From Cryomorphaceae bacterium (GTDB lineage: Bacteria > Bacteroidota > Bacteroidia > Flavobacteriales > Crocinitomicaceae), in the NCBI GenBank assembly GCA_021298235.1, contig JAJTDX010000054.1:1-27593 (forward strand): DNA of 27,593 nt, written 5' to 3'. The notes beneath the pieces were generated by a model. That model was not told where the DNA came from, ran no database searches, and saw only the letters and a list, made by a program, of their open reading frames with translations. Within the stretch, counting starts at the first letter, position 1. Each line of letters opens with the position of its first letter. Made by a program: the position numbers and the translations under genes. This document shows positions 6,453 to 15,831 of the stretch, in pieces.

Positions 6453-8546
6453 ATGAATTCCGTGGAAACGAAATCGAAAGAAATGAACAGTGCAGTTGGA
6501 GAGGAAGTTCTATTAAAAGCCTTCAGGCTAATGTGTACAGCCAAAACAATGGCTGAAAAGTACGAGGACAACAAGGAAATCACCTCCAAATATGTTCATG
6601 CTACTTCACGTGGCCATGAAGCTATCCAACTGGCCGTTGGGATGCAATTGAAACCACAGGATTGGGTCTCTCCTTATTATCGTGATGACAGTATTTTACT
6701 TGGAATCGGAATAACACCCTATGAATTGATGCTTCAAGTATTTGCCAAGAAAGATGATCCTTTCTCGGGCGGAAGAACCTACTATTCACATCCTTCTCTG
6801 AATAGGTCTGATATGCCCAAAATACCTCATCAATCCTCGGCAACAGGAATGCAAGCAATACCAACTGCGGGTGTGGCGATGGGTATTCAATATAAAGAGA
6901 AACAAGGACTATCGGAGGATTATAAGGGAGAAAATCCTGTTGTCGTCTGTTCGCTTGGCGATGCGTCATGCACCGAGGGAGAAGTTTCTGAGGCTCTTCA
7001 AATGGCTGCATTAAAACAATTTCCCATAGTTTTTCTTGTTCAGGACAATGGATGGGATATAAGTGCGAATGCCAAAGAAACCCGCGCTCAGGATATGACG
7101 GAATACATGAAGGGTTTTAATGGAATAGAGGTACGAACCATTGACGGCAGCGACTTTGAATTGTCCTACACCACAGTGAGTGAGGTATTCGAGATTGTTC
7201 GAAGTGAACGAAGGCCATTTGTAATTCACGCGAAGGTTCCACTCCTCGGGCACCATACTTCAGGTGTACGCAAAGAATGGTATAGAGATGATCTTGAAGA
7301 AGCGTCAACAAGAGATCCTTATCCTAAACTTAGAAATAAGCTTTTAGATCAAAGTCAATATCAAGAAAAGCTCGATCAAATTGAAAAAGAGGTATCCGAT
7401 TTTGTTGATTCTGAGTATCAACGCGCGTTCGACGCAGAGGATCCTTTGCCAGAATCTGTAACAGACTTTATTTTTGCCCCGACTCCGATTACACATGAAA
7501 AGGGTGAACGGGAGCCTTCAGGAAAGAAGAAGACTGTCATGGTCGACTCGGCCCTGTTCGCGGTGCGAGAATTAATGGAAAAGCACCCAGAGGCCTTGCT
7601 TTACGGACAGGACGTTGGTGCGCGATTAGGGGGCGTTTTCAGGGAAGCAGCGACATTGGCGGAAAAATTTGGTGAAAACCGTGTTTTCAATACCCCGATT
7701 CAGGAGGCTTTTATTATTGGATCCACTGTTGGAATGTCGGCTGTTGGTTTAAAGCCAATTGTGGAGGTGCAATTTGCGGATTACATTTGGCCTGGTCTGA
7801 ATCAATTATTCACCGAAGTATCCCGATCATATTACCTTTCCAATGGAAAATGGCCGGTAAGCTGCGTTATCCGTGTCCCCATTGGAGCCTATGGATCCGG
7901 GGGACCTTATCACTCCTCGAGTGTTGAATCAGTTGTAACCAACATACGTGGGATTAAAGTGGCTTATCCCTCCAGTGGAGCAGATCTTAAAGGACTTATG
8001 AAATCTGCTTTTTACGATCCAAATCCGGTTGTTATATTCGAACACAAAGGGCTGTATTGGTCGAAAATAAAAGGTACGGAAGGGGCAATGTCCATCGAAC
8101 CAGATGAGGATTATGTAATTCCTTTCGGAAAGGCAAGAGTCGTTCAAGAAGCAAAATCATCTTTCGTTGAAAAGGGCGAATCAGCCGTCATCATTACCTA
8201 CGGACGTGGAGTTTATTGGTCTTTAGAAGCTTCTTCGGATTTTGAGGGAAAAGTGGAAATTATAGATTTACGGACCTTGAATCCTCTGGATCATGAAAAA
8301 ATGAATGAGGTTGTGCGAAAACACGGCAAGGTACTTTTGGTAACAGAAGAGTCGGAAGAAGCATCTTTCACACTTGGATTGGCAGGACGATTACAAAGAG
8401 ATAATTTTCAATTTTTGGATGCTCCAATCTCAATTGTGGGATCTATCGATACACCAGCTATTCCGCTTAATTCTCTGCTTGAAGCATCGCTCCTGACGAA
8501 CGCAGAAAAGGTAAAAACACATCTGCAGAGCATTTTAGATTTTTGA
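6453..8546 (+). CDS. 2-oxoacid dehydrogenase E1, fused alpha and beta subunits
   Basis: A 697-residue thiamine-diphosphate enzyme that decarboxylates branched-chain 2-oxoacids (or a related 2-oxoacid) and passes the acyl group to an E2 lipoyl protein. The alpha half (about 1-340) carries the TPP/Mg motif beginning GDASCTEGE and ending QDNGWDIS, plus YYRDDS and HQSSATGMQ. The beta half starts near residue 360 and contains NTPIQEAFIIGSTVGMSAVG, FADYIWPG and YGSGGPYHSSS. A single-chain alpha-beta arrangement is common in Bacteroidota. The frame extends upstream to a TTG at 6426, but that triplet overlaps the -7 box, so the ATG at 6453 is preferred; 6483 is also possible. No E2 or E3 gene is adjacent. 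Substrate specificity is inferred. Confidence 0.88.
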   Translation: MNSVETKSKEMNSAVGEEVLLKAFRLMCTAKTMAEKYEDNKEITSKYVHATSRGHEAIQLAVGMQLKPQDWVSPYYRDDSILLGIGITPYELMLQVFAKKDDPFSGGRTYYSHPSLNRSDMPKIPHQSSATGMQAIPTAGVAMGIQYKEKQGLSEDYKGENPVVVCSLGDASCTEGEVSEALQMAALKQFPIVFLVQDNGWDISANAKETRAQDMTEYMKGFNGIEVRTIDGSDFELSYTTVSEVFEIVRSERRPFVIHAKVPLLGHHTSGVRKEWYRDDLEEASTRDPYPKLRNKLLDQSQYQEKLDQIEKEVSDFVDSEYQRAFDAEDPLPESVTDFIFAPTPITHEKGEREPSGKKKTVMVDSALFAVRELMEKHPEALLYGQDVGARLGGVFREAATLAEKFGENRVFNTPIQEAFIIGSTVGMSAVGLKPIVEVQFADYIWPGLNQLFTEVSRSYYLSNGKWPVSCVIRVPIGAYGSGGPYHSSSVESVVTNIRGIKVAYPSSGADLKGLMKSAFYDPNPVVIFEHKGLYWSKIKGTEGAMSIEPDEDYVIPFGKARVVQEAKSSFVEKGESAVIITYGRGVYWSLEASSDFEGKVEIIDLRTLNPLDHEKMNEVVRKHGKVLLVTEESEEASFTLGLAGRLQRDNFQFLDAPISIVGSIDTPAIPLNSLLEASLLTNAEKVKTHLQSILDF

Positions 8547-8664
8547 AATTTTTTGGTCAAAATTCAGGGGAAAGACTGAGAAGGTCCTATTAACATTCCA
8601 TATCTGATAAAAATGACCTGAGGCCAATTCATCGGAAGTCCGCGGAGTGTACCTTTACGTGTGA

Positions 8665-9594
8665 ATGAAGTTTTCACGTCCTTACACATTAAAAGAAATT
8701 GCTGATCTCGTCTATGGTCAGCCAATTGGTGAACCCAATCACACTATTACTGGGATAAATGAGATTCACATGGTTGAACCGGGTGACCTTGTATTTGTCG
8801 ATCACCCAAAATATTATCAAAAGGCACTAACAAGCGCAGCCACAACCATCTTAATTGATCAGGAAGTGGAATGCCCGGAGGGTAAAGGGTTGATCATCTC
8901 ACCAAAGCCTTTTGATGATTTCAACAAGCTTACAAGGTATTTTAATTCAAATGAATTAGTTAAGTCCAATTTCGGAATAGAGTGTATTATTGACCCAAGT
9001 TCATTTATTCATCCATCTGCGGTAATTGGACATCGCGTAAAAATTGGCAAAGGATCAATAATTAACCCGGGTGTGGTGATCTCCAATGATTGTGTAATTG
9101 GAGATAATGTTATAATTGGAGCTAACACAGTTATTGGACATAGTGCATTTTATTACAAGAAAAAACCGGATGGTTATGATAGAATGCATACGTGCGGATC
9201 TGTTCATTTGGATGATGATGTGGAGATTGGTGCACTCTGTACCATAGATGCCGGTGTCACAGGAATTACTAAAATTGGGAAAGGAACCAAAATAGACAAT
9301 CAGGTGCACATTGGCCATGATACCGTCGTTGGTGAACATTGTTTAATGGCCGCAAATGTCGGACTGGCGGGCTGTGTACGTGTGGAGGACCATGTCACGT
9401 TATGGGGACAGGTGGGTTGCGCAAGTGATGTTACCATAGGTCGCGGAGCGGTGGTGCTTGCCCAGTCCGGGATATCAAAGGATCTGGAGGGAGGAAAGAC
9501 CTATTTTGGCAGTCCATGTGCTGAAGTAAAAGAAAAATTCCGTGAGATGGCAGCTCTCAGAAGCTTGCCGGAAATTCTGGCAAAATTGAAATGA
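8665..9594 (+). CDS. lpxD: LpxD-family UDP-3-O-acylglucosamine N-acyltransferase
   Basis: A 309-residue left-handed beta-helix acyltransferase. LpxD adds a 3-hydroxyacyl chain to UDP-3-O-acylglucosamine in lipid A synthesis. The N-terminal uridine-binding-type domain (about 1-105) is followed by many hexapeptide repeats (IGHRVKIGKGSIINPGVVIS and onward). The catalytic-type histidine is H218 in VHIGHD. It is shorter than the usual 335-345 residues, and the segment before DDDVEIGALCTID differs from canonical LpxD, so it may be a paralogue acting on another sugar nucleotide. Its stop overlaps the start of the phosphatase gene (ATGA). A weak -7-like TACCTTTA lies at 8650-8657. The family is firm; the exact substrate is less so. 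Confidence 0.8.
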   Translation: MKFSRPYTLKEIADLVYGQPIGEPNHTITGINEIHMVEPGDLVFVDHPKYYQKALTSAATTILIDQEVECPEGKGLIISPKPFDDFNKLTRYFNSNELVKSNFGIECIIDPSSFIHPSAVIGHRVKIGKGSIINPGVVISNDCVIGDNVIIGANTVIGHSAFYYKKKPDGYDRMHTCGSVHLDDDVEIGALCTIDAGVTGITKIGKGTKIDNQVHIGHDTVVGEHCLMAANVGLAGCVRVEDHVTLWGQVGCASDVTIGRGAVVLAQSGISKDLEGGKTYFGSPCAEVKEKFREMAALRSLPEILAKLK

Positions 9595-10820
9595 TTCAGC
9601 GTCTCATAAAGTCTCTTGAGGATCAGTTAACAGTGAGGGACTTCCGGTTGAACTCACTGCTCGAAGTAACTTCGGCCATTAATAGCAATGCAGGTGTTCA
9701 CGATCTTGTGCGCATTTATGAATTTATTCTGAGCGAACAATTAGGTTTTCGAAAATTCATTCTCTTCAATTATGGGGAAGAATGGAATACTTTAGTGAAG
9801 GTAGGCTTCAGGGGTAAACTAAACATTGAAGTTCAAAAAGAGCTTTACCGTTTCAGTGATATAACGGTAATCGAATCTTCCCATTCAAAGGTGATATCAG
9901 AATTTGACGTAGTCGTTCCTGTGTATCAAAATGGCAAACCTCTCGCATTCTTGCTCCTCTCAGACTTGAGAGGCAAAGAACGAAAAAGAACCTCGCGTCT
10001 GGACAATTTAAATTTTGTTCAAACACTTACGAATATTATTGTTGTCGCGGTGGAAAATCAACGTTTAGCCAAATTGAACCTCATTCGTGAACGTATTAAA
10101 AAGGAGCTCGAGGTTGCCTCGGAAATGCAGAAATTACTTTTCCCTTCGGAGCTACCCTCCAATCGGCGCATGGATATCTCGGCCAAATATACACCCAGAC
10201 ATGAGGTAGGTGGAGATTACTATGATTTCATTCCTCTGGGGGATGACGAATACATTGTTTGTATTGCTGATGTTTCAGGGAAAGGAATTGGAGCCGCTAT
10301 GCTAATGGCTAATTTTCAGGCAACCATACGGACACTTTTCAATTACCACAGATTTGACATGGAATTTTTAATGGAGGAGCTCAATAAGAAGGTAATTCGA
10401 AGTGCCAAAGGAGAAAAATTCATTACCTTTTTCATCTCACATTACAATGCAAACAGCCGAGAATTAACGTATGTAAATGCAGGTCACAATCATCCATTTA
10501 TAACCAATGGCAGAAAGGTTGAAATGCTGAGTTCCGGATGTATTGGATTAGGCATGATGGATGAGCTGCCTTTTGTAGAAGTCGGACGCAAAAAACTTAA
10601 GCCTAACACTACCATTGTGTTGTATACCGACGGGGTCGTAGAATTAGAAAATGAAAAAGCAGAATTTTTTGGAACAGAACGGCTTGTTAAATTGGTGCAC
10701 AATTATTACCCCTTGAAGATGGAGGATTTAAATAATTTGATTTTCTCAAAACTAGATGAATGGAGAGGGGATTTGGAGCTCGTCGATGACACAGCGATCT
10801 TCAGTTGCAGGTTCTTTTAG
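9591..10820 (+). CDS. GAF-domain SpoIIE/PP2C-type serine/threonine phosphatase
   Basis: A 409-residue signalling phosphatase. A GAF-like sensor domain covers about residues 20-160, a helical linker about 160-185 (including SEMQKLLFPSELPS), and the SpoIIE/PP2C domain about 190-409. Metal-binding acidic residues are visible: D209 in GGDYYDF, D227 in ADVSGKG, D347 in YTDGVVE and the D399-D400 pair near the end. Such enzymes in other bacteria dephosphorylate anti-sigma-factor antagonists; no such partner is encoded nearby. The start overlaps the lpxD stop by four bases, so the pair is probably translationally coupled. Its stop overlaps the stop of the opposing porU2 gene by four bases, leaving no room for a terminator. 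Confidence 0.87.
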   Translation: MIQRLIKSLEDQLTVRDFRLNSLLEVTSAINSNAGVHDLVRIYEFILSEQLGFRKFILFNYGEEWNTLVKVGFRGKLNIEVQKELYRFSDITVIESSHSKVISEFDVVVPVYQNGKPLAFLLLSDLRGKERKRTSRLDNLNFVQTLTNIIVVAVENQRLAKLNLIRERIKKELEVASEMQKLLFPSELPSNRRMDISAKYTPRHEVGGDYYDFIPLGDDEYIVCIADVSGKGIGAAMLMANFQATIRTLFNYHRFDMEFLMEELNKKVIRSAKGEKFITFFISHYNANSRELTYVNAGHNHPFITNGRKVEMLSSGCIGLGMMDELPFVEVGRKKLKPNTTIVLYTDGVVELENEKAEFFGTERLVKLVHNYYPLKMEDLNNLIFSKLDEWRGDLELVDDTAIFSCRFF

Positions 10821-12751
10821 CGAATAATGTACATTTTGCCGAATTCTTTTTTGAAATGACTGTCTGCGCCTGATTCTAAATGCTTGATATCCTCGCCATT
10901 GATTTGTGCCTTCACTCTGTACAAATATACCCCATTTGCCAAAGGGTCACCAAAGGCATCTTTTCCATCCCAGGCGTACTCGCTGATATTTCTTCCTATC
11001 TGAAGGGTTCCCAGTTCATCTTCGGTGATTTCTCGTACCACTTTTCCGGAAATAGTCATAATCTGAATAAGAATTTCATCCGGAACTTCACTTCCAGTTA
11101 ATGTAAATACGAATCTCGTACTAGTACTAAAAGGATTGGGGTAATTCATCAAATATGTAATCATTGACTCATGTATCACCTCAAAGTTTACTTTGTACTC
11201 CAAGTCTCCAGACAGATTCCCACTTCGGTCACTTCCCTGAACGAACAAGGTGTATTTCCCGTCTTTTTCAAAATTAGCAGGATAAATAATCTTGAATTTT
11301 TTGTGTTGTGGATCTGCAGGAATCCATTGCATGGTAGTGTTGCCATTGCCATCAACAAAGGGAATGCGTCTTTGAACTCCATCCGGATCTGTGAGATAAA
11401 TTCCAAAATGTGTCGTGTCTGAGACATCATTCATGATTAGGAATTCATTGTCGTCCTTCAGAGTTATGTAGATCTCACTCTGAGGTGAGACAATATCATT
11501 GTTCAAAATATGTCGTCCATTGAATGTGACATCCAAAAGCGGATGTTCGTCATCGGATCCAACATAAAAAGGCAGTTGTAATAAATTGTTGAAATGTGCC
11601 TGTTCAGGTTGGTCTGTAATGGATAATGAGGCATCAACGTAGGGATTAATCTCCATCCAAAACGAGTTGATTCCCTCAAGTCCAATGGTTGAAAATGTTA
11701 TGGTGTCACGAAATGTTTCGCCGACAAGCAAAGAGTCTTGCCTGTTGTATGGAATTGGGTGCTTTACCTCATTCTGATCTACTATCCAATAGTTTATCAA
11801 TAAGGAATCCATGGGTAGCTCGTAGATATTTTTCACATCCACCGCAAAACTTACATCCTGGCCTTCTACCAATGAGTCCGATGCAGGTAACCAAGTATAA
11901 CCTGAATTCCCATCAATGGCAGCTTCAGGCAACGGACTGTACAAAACATGCCAACGATCAATCTGTGCTGGAGTGAAAGTCGATGAATCTTTATAGTAAG
12001 CGCTCAATTGAATGAATGGGTACTGATTGGCATCTATCAATGAACCGAGGTCGACAATGGAATCGTTTTGGGTAAAAGCAGTATCGATGACTTGTTGCAA
12101 CGCCCCTGCCGCATTATAGGTCCGTATGTAGAGCACTGTAGAATCAGCCGTTGAAGATTCCAATGCATCTTGTTTCCAGAAAACTGATTGCCACTCATCT
12201 GCTGGACCGATTAATGGCGAAAATTCCTGGCCTATGTAATCGTACCCGTTCACTTCTGCCTCGAGGTGCAGGTCTTCTCCTGCCTGATGGGCATATAGCT
12301 CTACAACAGAATTTGCATCTCCCTTTCTACAGAAAAATGCGAATGGGAAGTTAGGTCTGACTTGACCCGGAACGATGCTGTCAGAACCTAGGCTTTGAAA
12401 CAATGAATAAATTGAAGGGAGTGTTGAGTTGATCTGATCAAACAATGTCGTCATTGGTGAATAGATTAACAAATAATTGCTGTCCGGAATATTGGAAATC
12501 ATATTTTCAAAATTCTGAAGTTGACTCAAAGAGTTTTGCCTGAAAATAAAATAGCCTTCTGTTCTTGCGCGACAGGCACCATTGTCATTCGCATTTCCAA
12601 AAACGTTTCCGGGATTCTCGGCTCCGTATCGGGTACGCCGTTTTTTCAAAGGATCCTTGTTGAGTGACCCTGTAAAATTATTGGTTCGTCCAGGTGAAAA
12701 TTCACAAGCAGTCAAACAATTCAAATTCGAAAGAAATGATCTTGACCCCAA
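10817..12751 (-). CDS. porU2: PorU2-like T9SS sortase, C-terminal part in a shifted frame
   Basis: A 644-residue frame that continues porU2 after a frame change. The early part has FGNANDNGACRARTEGYFIF, followed by the domain SPLIGPADEWQSVFWKQDAL seen in PorU2 proteins. The end carries a FlgD-like immunoglobulin fold (NYPNPFSTSTRF, SGKVVREITEDEL, DGKDAFGDPLANGVYLYRV) and finishes KMYIIR. Its first possible start (TTG at 12751) lies inside the upstream frame, has no signal peptide and no promoter, so this is not an independent gene. The N-terminal 30 or so residues look non-native, and the true junction is probably between about 12,640 and 12,760. It lies in the -1 frame relative to the upstream part. 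If intact, the protein would act at the outer membrane in processing T9SS cargo. Confidence 0.8.
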   Translation of the reverse strand: MGSRSFLSNLNCLTACEFSPGRTNNFTGSLNKDPLKKRRTRYGAENPGNVFGNANDNGACRARTEGYFIFRQNSLSQLQNFENMISNIPDSNYLLIYSPMTTLFDQINSTLPSIYSLFQSLGSDSIVPGQVRPNFPFAFFCRKGDANSVVELYAHQAGEDLHLEAEVNGYDYIGQEFSPLIGPADEWQSVFWKQDALESSTADSTVLYIRTYNAAGALQQVIDTAFTQNDSIVDLGSLIDANQYPFIQLSAYYKDSSTFTPAQIDRWHVLYSPLPEAAIDGNSGYTWLPASDSLVEGQDVSFAVDVKNIYELPMDSLLINYWIVDQNEVKHPIPYNRQDSLLVGETFRDTITFSTIGLEGINSFWMEINPYVDASLSITDQPEQAHFNNLLQLPFYVGSDDEHPLLDVTFNGRHILNNDIVSPQSEIYITLKDDNEFLIMNDVSDTTHFGIYLTDPDGVQRRIPFVDGNGNTTMQWIPADPQHKKFKIIYPANFEKDGKYTLFVQGSDRSGNLSGDLEYKVNFEVIHESMITYLMNYPNPFSTSTRFVFTLTGSEVPDEILIQIMTISGKVVREITEDELGTLQIGRNISEYAWDGKDAFGDPLANGVYLYRVKAQINGEDIKHLESGADSHFKKEFGKMYIIR

Positions 12752-15700
12752 CCACTTTTATTTATAATATATTGGAACGAGCTTGTGCGCCATATGGGTG
12801 ATGGTTCGTCTACAGCAACCCGCCAAAAATACACCATACTATCTGCACAAATCAAAGGAGCCGGCATTCCGGTCGAAGAGAGCTTCCATTGCGAAGGATC
12901 CACTTCTTTTGTGCCTCCCAAACCTGTAACGGTCGCGAAGCGTTTGAATGGACTGTTGAATAAATCAGTTGTATCTAATTCAAATCGATACGTATTAAGC
13001 TCAGCAATCGGGTTAATGGTAGACGCGATAACGGTGACGCTATCTCTGGGTACCACAGCAAATTCGTGCGGGATGACCGGAATAATTCCATCAACATCTA
13101 TGAAGAGTGTTTTTACAAGTTGATTATTATTCACCTCATCGTAGATTTCGTCTACGAAGGTTGGCAAATCCACTTTGACATTGAACGTGTTAATTCCCAG
13201 CCCAATGTTTGCCTGAAGAGGGAACTTGAATGTAAGGGTATCCTTGTAGTGCAGCTGTGGAACGACGAACGTATAAGTTGAGTCTGCGGACGATCCCGGA
13301 AAATTTCTTATAACTTCAAGCGAAAAGGTATCCACTATCGATTTACCCAGATTTGTTAGGACAAGGTTCATTTCAATACTGTCCACAGTAAGATCGAGTT
13401 GACTAGGGGAAAACGTAACGCTTTGCTCTGTGATCTCAATTTCAGGTTTTCCGTGCCAATTCAAACGGACCATCGGATCACCATTCAGAGTCATTTGTGA
13501 ACAGGTACTCTCAGTCAAAAGATCATTCAAATCAGTACTTTCTATAGTTTTTATTGTTTCCTGAATTAGCTTTCCGAGTGTGGCTCCATAGTTTACTTCA
13601 CTCAATTGTCTATAAAATTCATTTGAATAGGTGTTCAGGGTATTTGCAAATCCAAGATTGACAGTTCCGAGATATCCTATGGCACCATAATTTGGAATGT
13701 TTACAAACTTCTCAGATTTTGATGTGCCACTTTGGAAAATATTTCCATTGTAACAAGAATTTGAAATAACCAGTGGATATTTCCCAGTATTGTTCCAATT
13801 CGTCGGTTCATCAATGTTTATTTCGAAACCGGAAGCGGTTGGAGCAGCATGTCCAAAGAAGGTGATCATACTAACCCCTACTTCAATTCGATCCATGATC
13901 TCGTTTAATTGAGCAGGATTAATTGGATCCGTAGTATTTTGAGAAGTTGTATGCACCAATCCGCCAAAATATTGTCCTTCAATACGTGTAGCCATGGCAG
14001 ACATGTAAGAACCAAAAAGTTCTTGCTGACTAACATTTCCTCCACCTACAAAATGTAAAATATGTTTTTGCCAATCTTTATTTGCTGAGTTATAGACAGA
14101 ATTTTGTTCTTGATTTTCTTCATGTAACACAACCTTTTCAAGGTAGTCTGCAAGCTCTTGATTGGAGGATGCTGCAATTCGTCCGGTAGGTATGAGTGGT
14201 GTCCACAACGTGGTGCCCGGCAGGTTACTTGTTACACATGCATCACAGGAAGGTTGCCCGAATGATGGAACATATGATTCGGCATAAACAGCAGGATTGG
14301 TTCTGGAACCTGCACCACCTATGTTGGCTTCTTTAATTCCTTTACCCATTAAAAATAAGCCGACAGGTTTTTCATTCGCCTGATCGTAGATAAAATGGGC
14401 AAACCTTCGAATTCCATTGATATGTTTAGGGATTCCGCCGCCAAATTGCTGGTAGAGCTCGTTTACATTTGCTAGAATTACATTATACTGTCCTCCACTG
14501 GGAGACATTCTGTAAGCTGCGTAATCTGCCGAAGCACTCTGAAAGGCAGGATGATAGATCATCAATAGTGCCTTCTCCGGACTTAATTGTGCAAAGTCAT
14601 TGAAACTACCTGTTGTATTTACCGGTGAAAGCTCAAATACACTTATTGCAGTTGAAGAGGGTTGAATGATTACAGTTTGTGGCGCTCCAGTTGTACTGTT
14701 AGGAAGGAGAATAGATTGGTTACCACCAACTGCAATGAAATTGAGTTTCCGTGGAGTATCTCCATGAACAAAGATGAGTTGATCACTCGTTGAAATAGCA
14801 CTAAGATTCACTTTGATTTTCGCCTGAACGGGATTATTCAAAACTTGAAATTTCGCTTGGGAAGCCCCTCCAAAGTTTGGAATTCTAGGATAGGTTAATG
14901 ACCAGTAATTAATAGATTGATAGTCCGTTTGAGCACCCTGATCATTCACAATGGAAACCTTAAAATTGGATGGTCCTGATGCAGGCAGAACACTGGTTGA
15001 AAATGTTGTATCAATATGAATCGCACGATACCCCAAAAATATTTTGTTTGCGATCGGATAATTTGAACTTCCTATCGTATGCCGGACATGATGGTTTCCT
15101 GAACCTGTGTAAGCTGCATTTGATAGACCGACATTGACCGCCTTATACTTTACCAAAGGAGCGTCACTTCCTTGATATATTTGCTCAAATTCAATTGAAC
15201 TGTAATCCCAAACATACCCTGATGCACCATTCACAGGGGTGCTTCCCCAACCTTCGCCTGAGGTAAAAAAAGAACTGGAGGCATCTGCAGTTTTCTCCCC
15301 TTCATTATAATAGTTCGAGTTGGATTGAAATTTTTCAAAAAGTACGAAATTGGATGCTGCATAGCTCGTCACGGCATTATCGGTTTCAACAACGTATCTT
15401 AAATTGTTGGTCGAATTGTTCCAAGTCAGGAAATACTGAATCGTATCATTGTAAAGACTGTACTTCGGATTTCCAATATCCGAAGGTTGCTCGTACAATG
15501 TTGAGTCCAGCCATCCATCATTCTGTTCGGCATAAAATAAAATATAATCCCCGGGATTGATAAAGGAGTCGCCCCCATCAGATATAAAAAGCGGAACTTC
15601 GCGTTGTTTACCAAAAATCTGGAAATTACCTGATTGAATGGTGCTAAGTGGGATACCTGTAGAATTTAACGTTGCATAATCAATTTTGTGGACACCCGTC

Positions 15701-15831
15701 GCGTAAATTTTAAAGCTGTAATATTTCTGATCGTAATTGATCCATTCGTTTCCATATTGCTGTGCAAATGCTGTATTGAATAATAGGAACAACACAATTA
15801 ATACTGCTATATGACGGGAACGCGAGATCAC
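12721..15831 (-). CDS. porU2: PorU2-like T9SS sortase (C25 peptidase), N-terminal part, frame interrupted
   Basis: A 1,036-residue N-terminal portion of a gingipain-type (C25) cysteine peptidase. PorU-type enzymes remove the C-terminal sorting signal of type IX cargo at the cell surface and attach the protein to lipopolysaccharide. A signal peptide (ISRSRHIAVLIVLFLLFNTAFAQ) opens the protein. The catalytic dyad is visible as H661 in FFGHAAP and C693 in ISNSCYNG, 32 residues apart as in gingipains. CARDB-like beta domains follow from about residue 790. The frame ends abruptly after GWGQDHFFRI, and homology resumes in another frame. The start is GTG at 15831, which overlaps the porV2 stop by one base; the ATG nearest upstream runs into a stop. 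An operon with porV2 is clear. Confidence 0.85.
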   Translation of the reverse strand: MISRSRHIAVLIVLFLLFNTAFAQQYGNEWINYDQKYYSFKIYATGVHKIDYATLNSTGIPLSTIQSGNFQIFGKQREVPLFISDGGDSFINPGDYILFYAEQNDGWLDSTLYEQPSDIGNPKYSLYNDTIQYFLTWNNSTNNLRYVVETDNAVTSYAASNFVLFEKFQSNSNYYNEGEKTADASSSFFTSGEGWGSTPVNGASGYVWDYSSIEFEQIYQGSDAPLVKYKAVNVGLSNAAYTGSGNHHVRHTIGSSNYPIANKIFLGYRAIHIDTTFSTSVLPASGPSNFKVSIVNDQGAQTDYQSINYWSLTYPRIPNFGGASQAKFQVLNNPVQAKIKVNLSAISTSDQLIFVHGDTPRKLNFIAVGGNQSILLPNSTTGAPQTVIIQPSSTAISVFELSPVNTTGSFNDFAQLSPEKALLMIYHPAFQSASADYAAYRMSPSGGQYNVILANVNELYQQFGGGIPKHINGIRRFAHFIYDQANEKPVGLFLMGKGIKEANIGGAGSRTNPAVYAESYVPSFGQPSCDACVTSNLPGTTLWTPLIPTGRIAASSNQELADYLEKVVLHEENQEQNSVYNSANKDWQKHILHFVGGGNVSQQELFGSYMSAMATRIEGQYFGGLVHTTSQNTTDPINPAQLNEIMDRIEVGVSMITFFGHAAPTASGFEINIDEPTNWNNTGKYPLVISNSCYNGNIFQSGTSKSEKFVNIPNYGAIGYLGTVNLGFANTLNTYSNEFYRQLSEVNYGATLGKLIQETIKTIESTDLNDLLTESTCSQMTLNGDPMVRLNWHGKPEIEITEQSVTFSPSQLDLTVDSIEMNLVLTNLGKSIVDTFSLEVIRNFPGSSADSTYTFVVPQLHYKDTLTFKFPLQANIGLGINTFNVKVDLPTFVDEIYDEVNNNQLVKTLFIDVDGIIPVIPHEFAVVPRDSVTVIASTINPIAELNTYRFELDTTDLFNSPFKRFATVTGLGGTKEVDPSQWKLSSTGMPAPLICADSMVYFWRVAVDEPSPIWRTSSFQYIINKSGWGQDHFFRI

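Noticed and set aside
8547..8664. Terminator after the E1 gene
   Set aside because: Only a short AT-rich complementarity (AATTTT/AAAATT) is present near 8547-8565, without a G+C stem or T-run after it.
11030..11170. T9SS type A cargo sorting domain at the end of porU2
   Set aside because: The NYPNPF...LANGVYLYRV stretch resembles a sorting domain but is the FlgD-like fold native to PorU2 proteins, followed by a further PorU2-specific tail.
12721..12751. Independent start of a second gene at the TTG inside porU2
   Set aside because: No signal peptide, promoter or native-looking N-terminus; homology shows it continues PorU2, so a frame break explains it better.
12730..12765. Programmed -1 frameshifting in porU2
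   Set aside because: T-TTC-TTT does not satisfy the X-XXY-YYZ rule in both sites, and no clear downstream stem was found; mutation or sequencing error is simpler.
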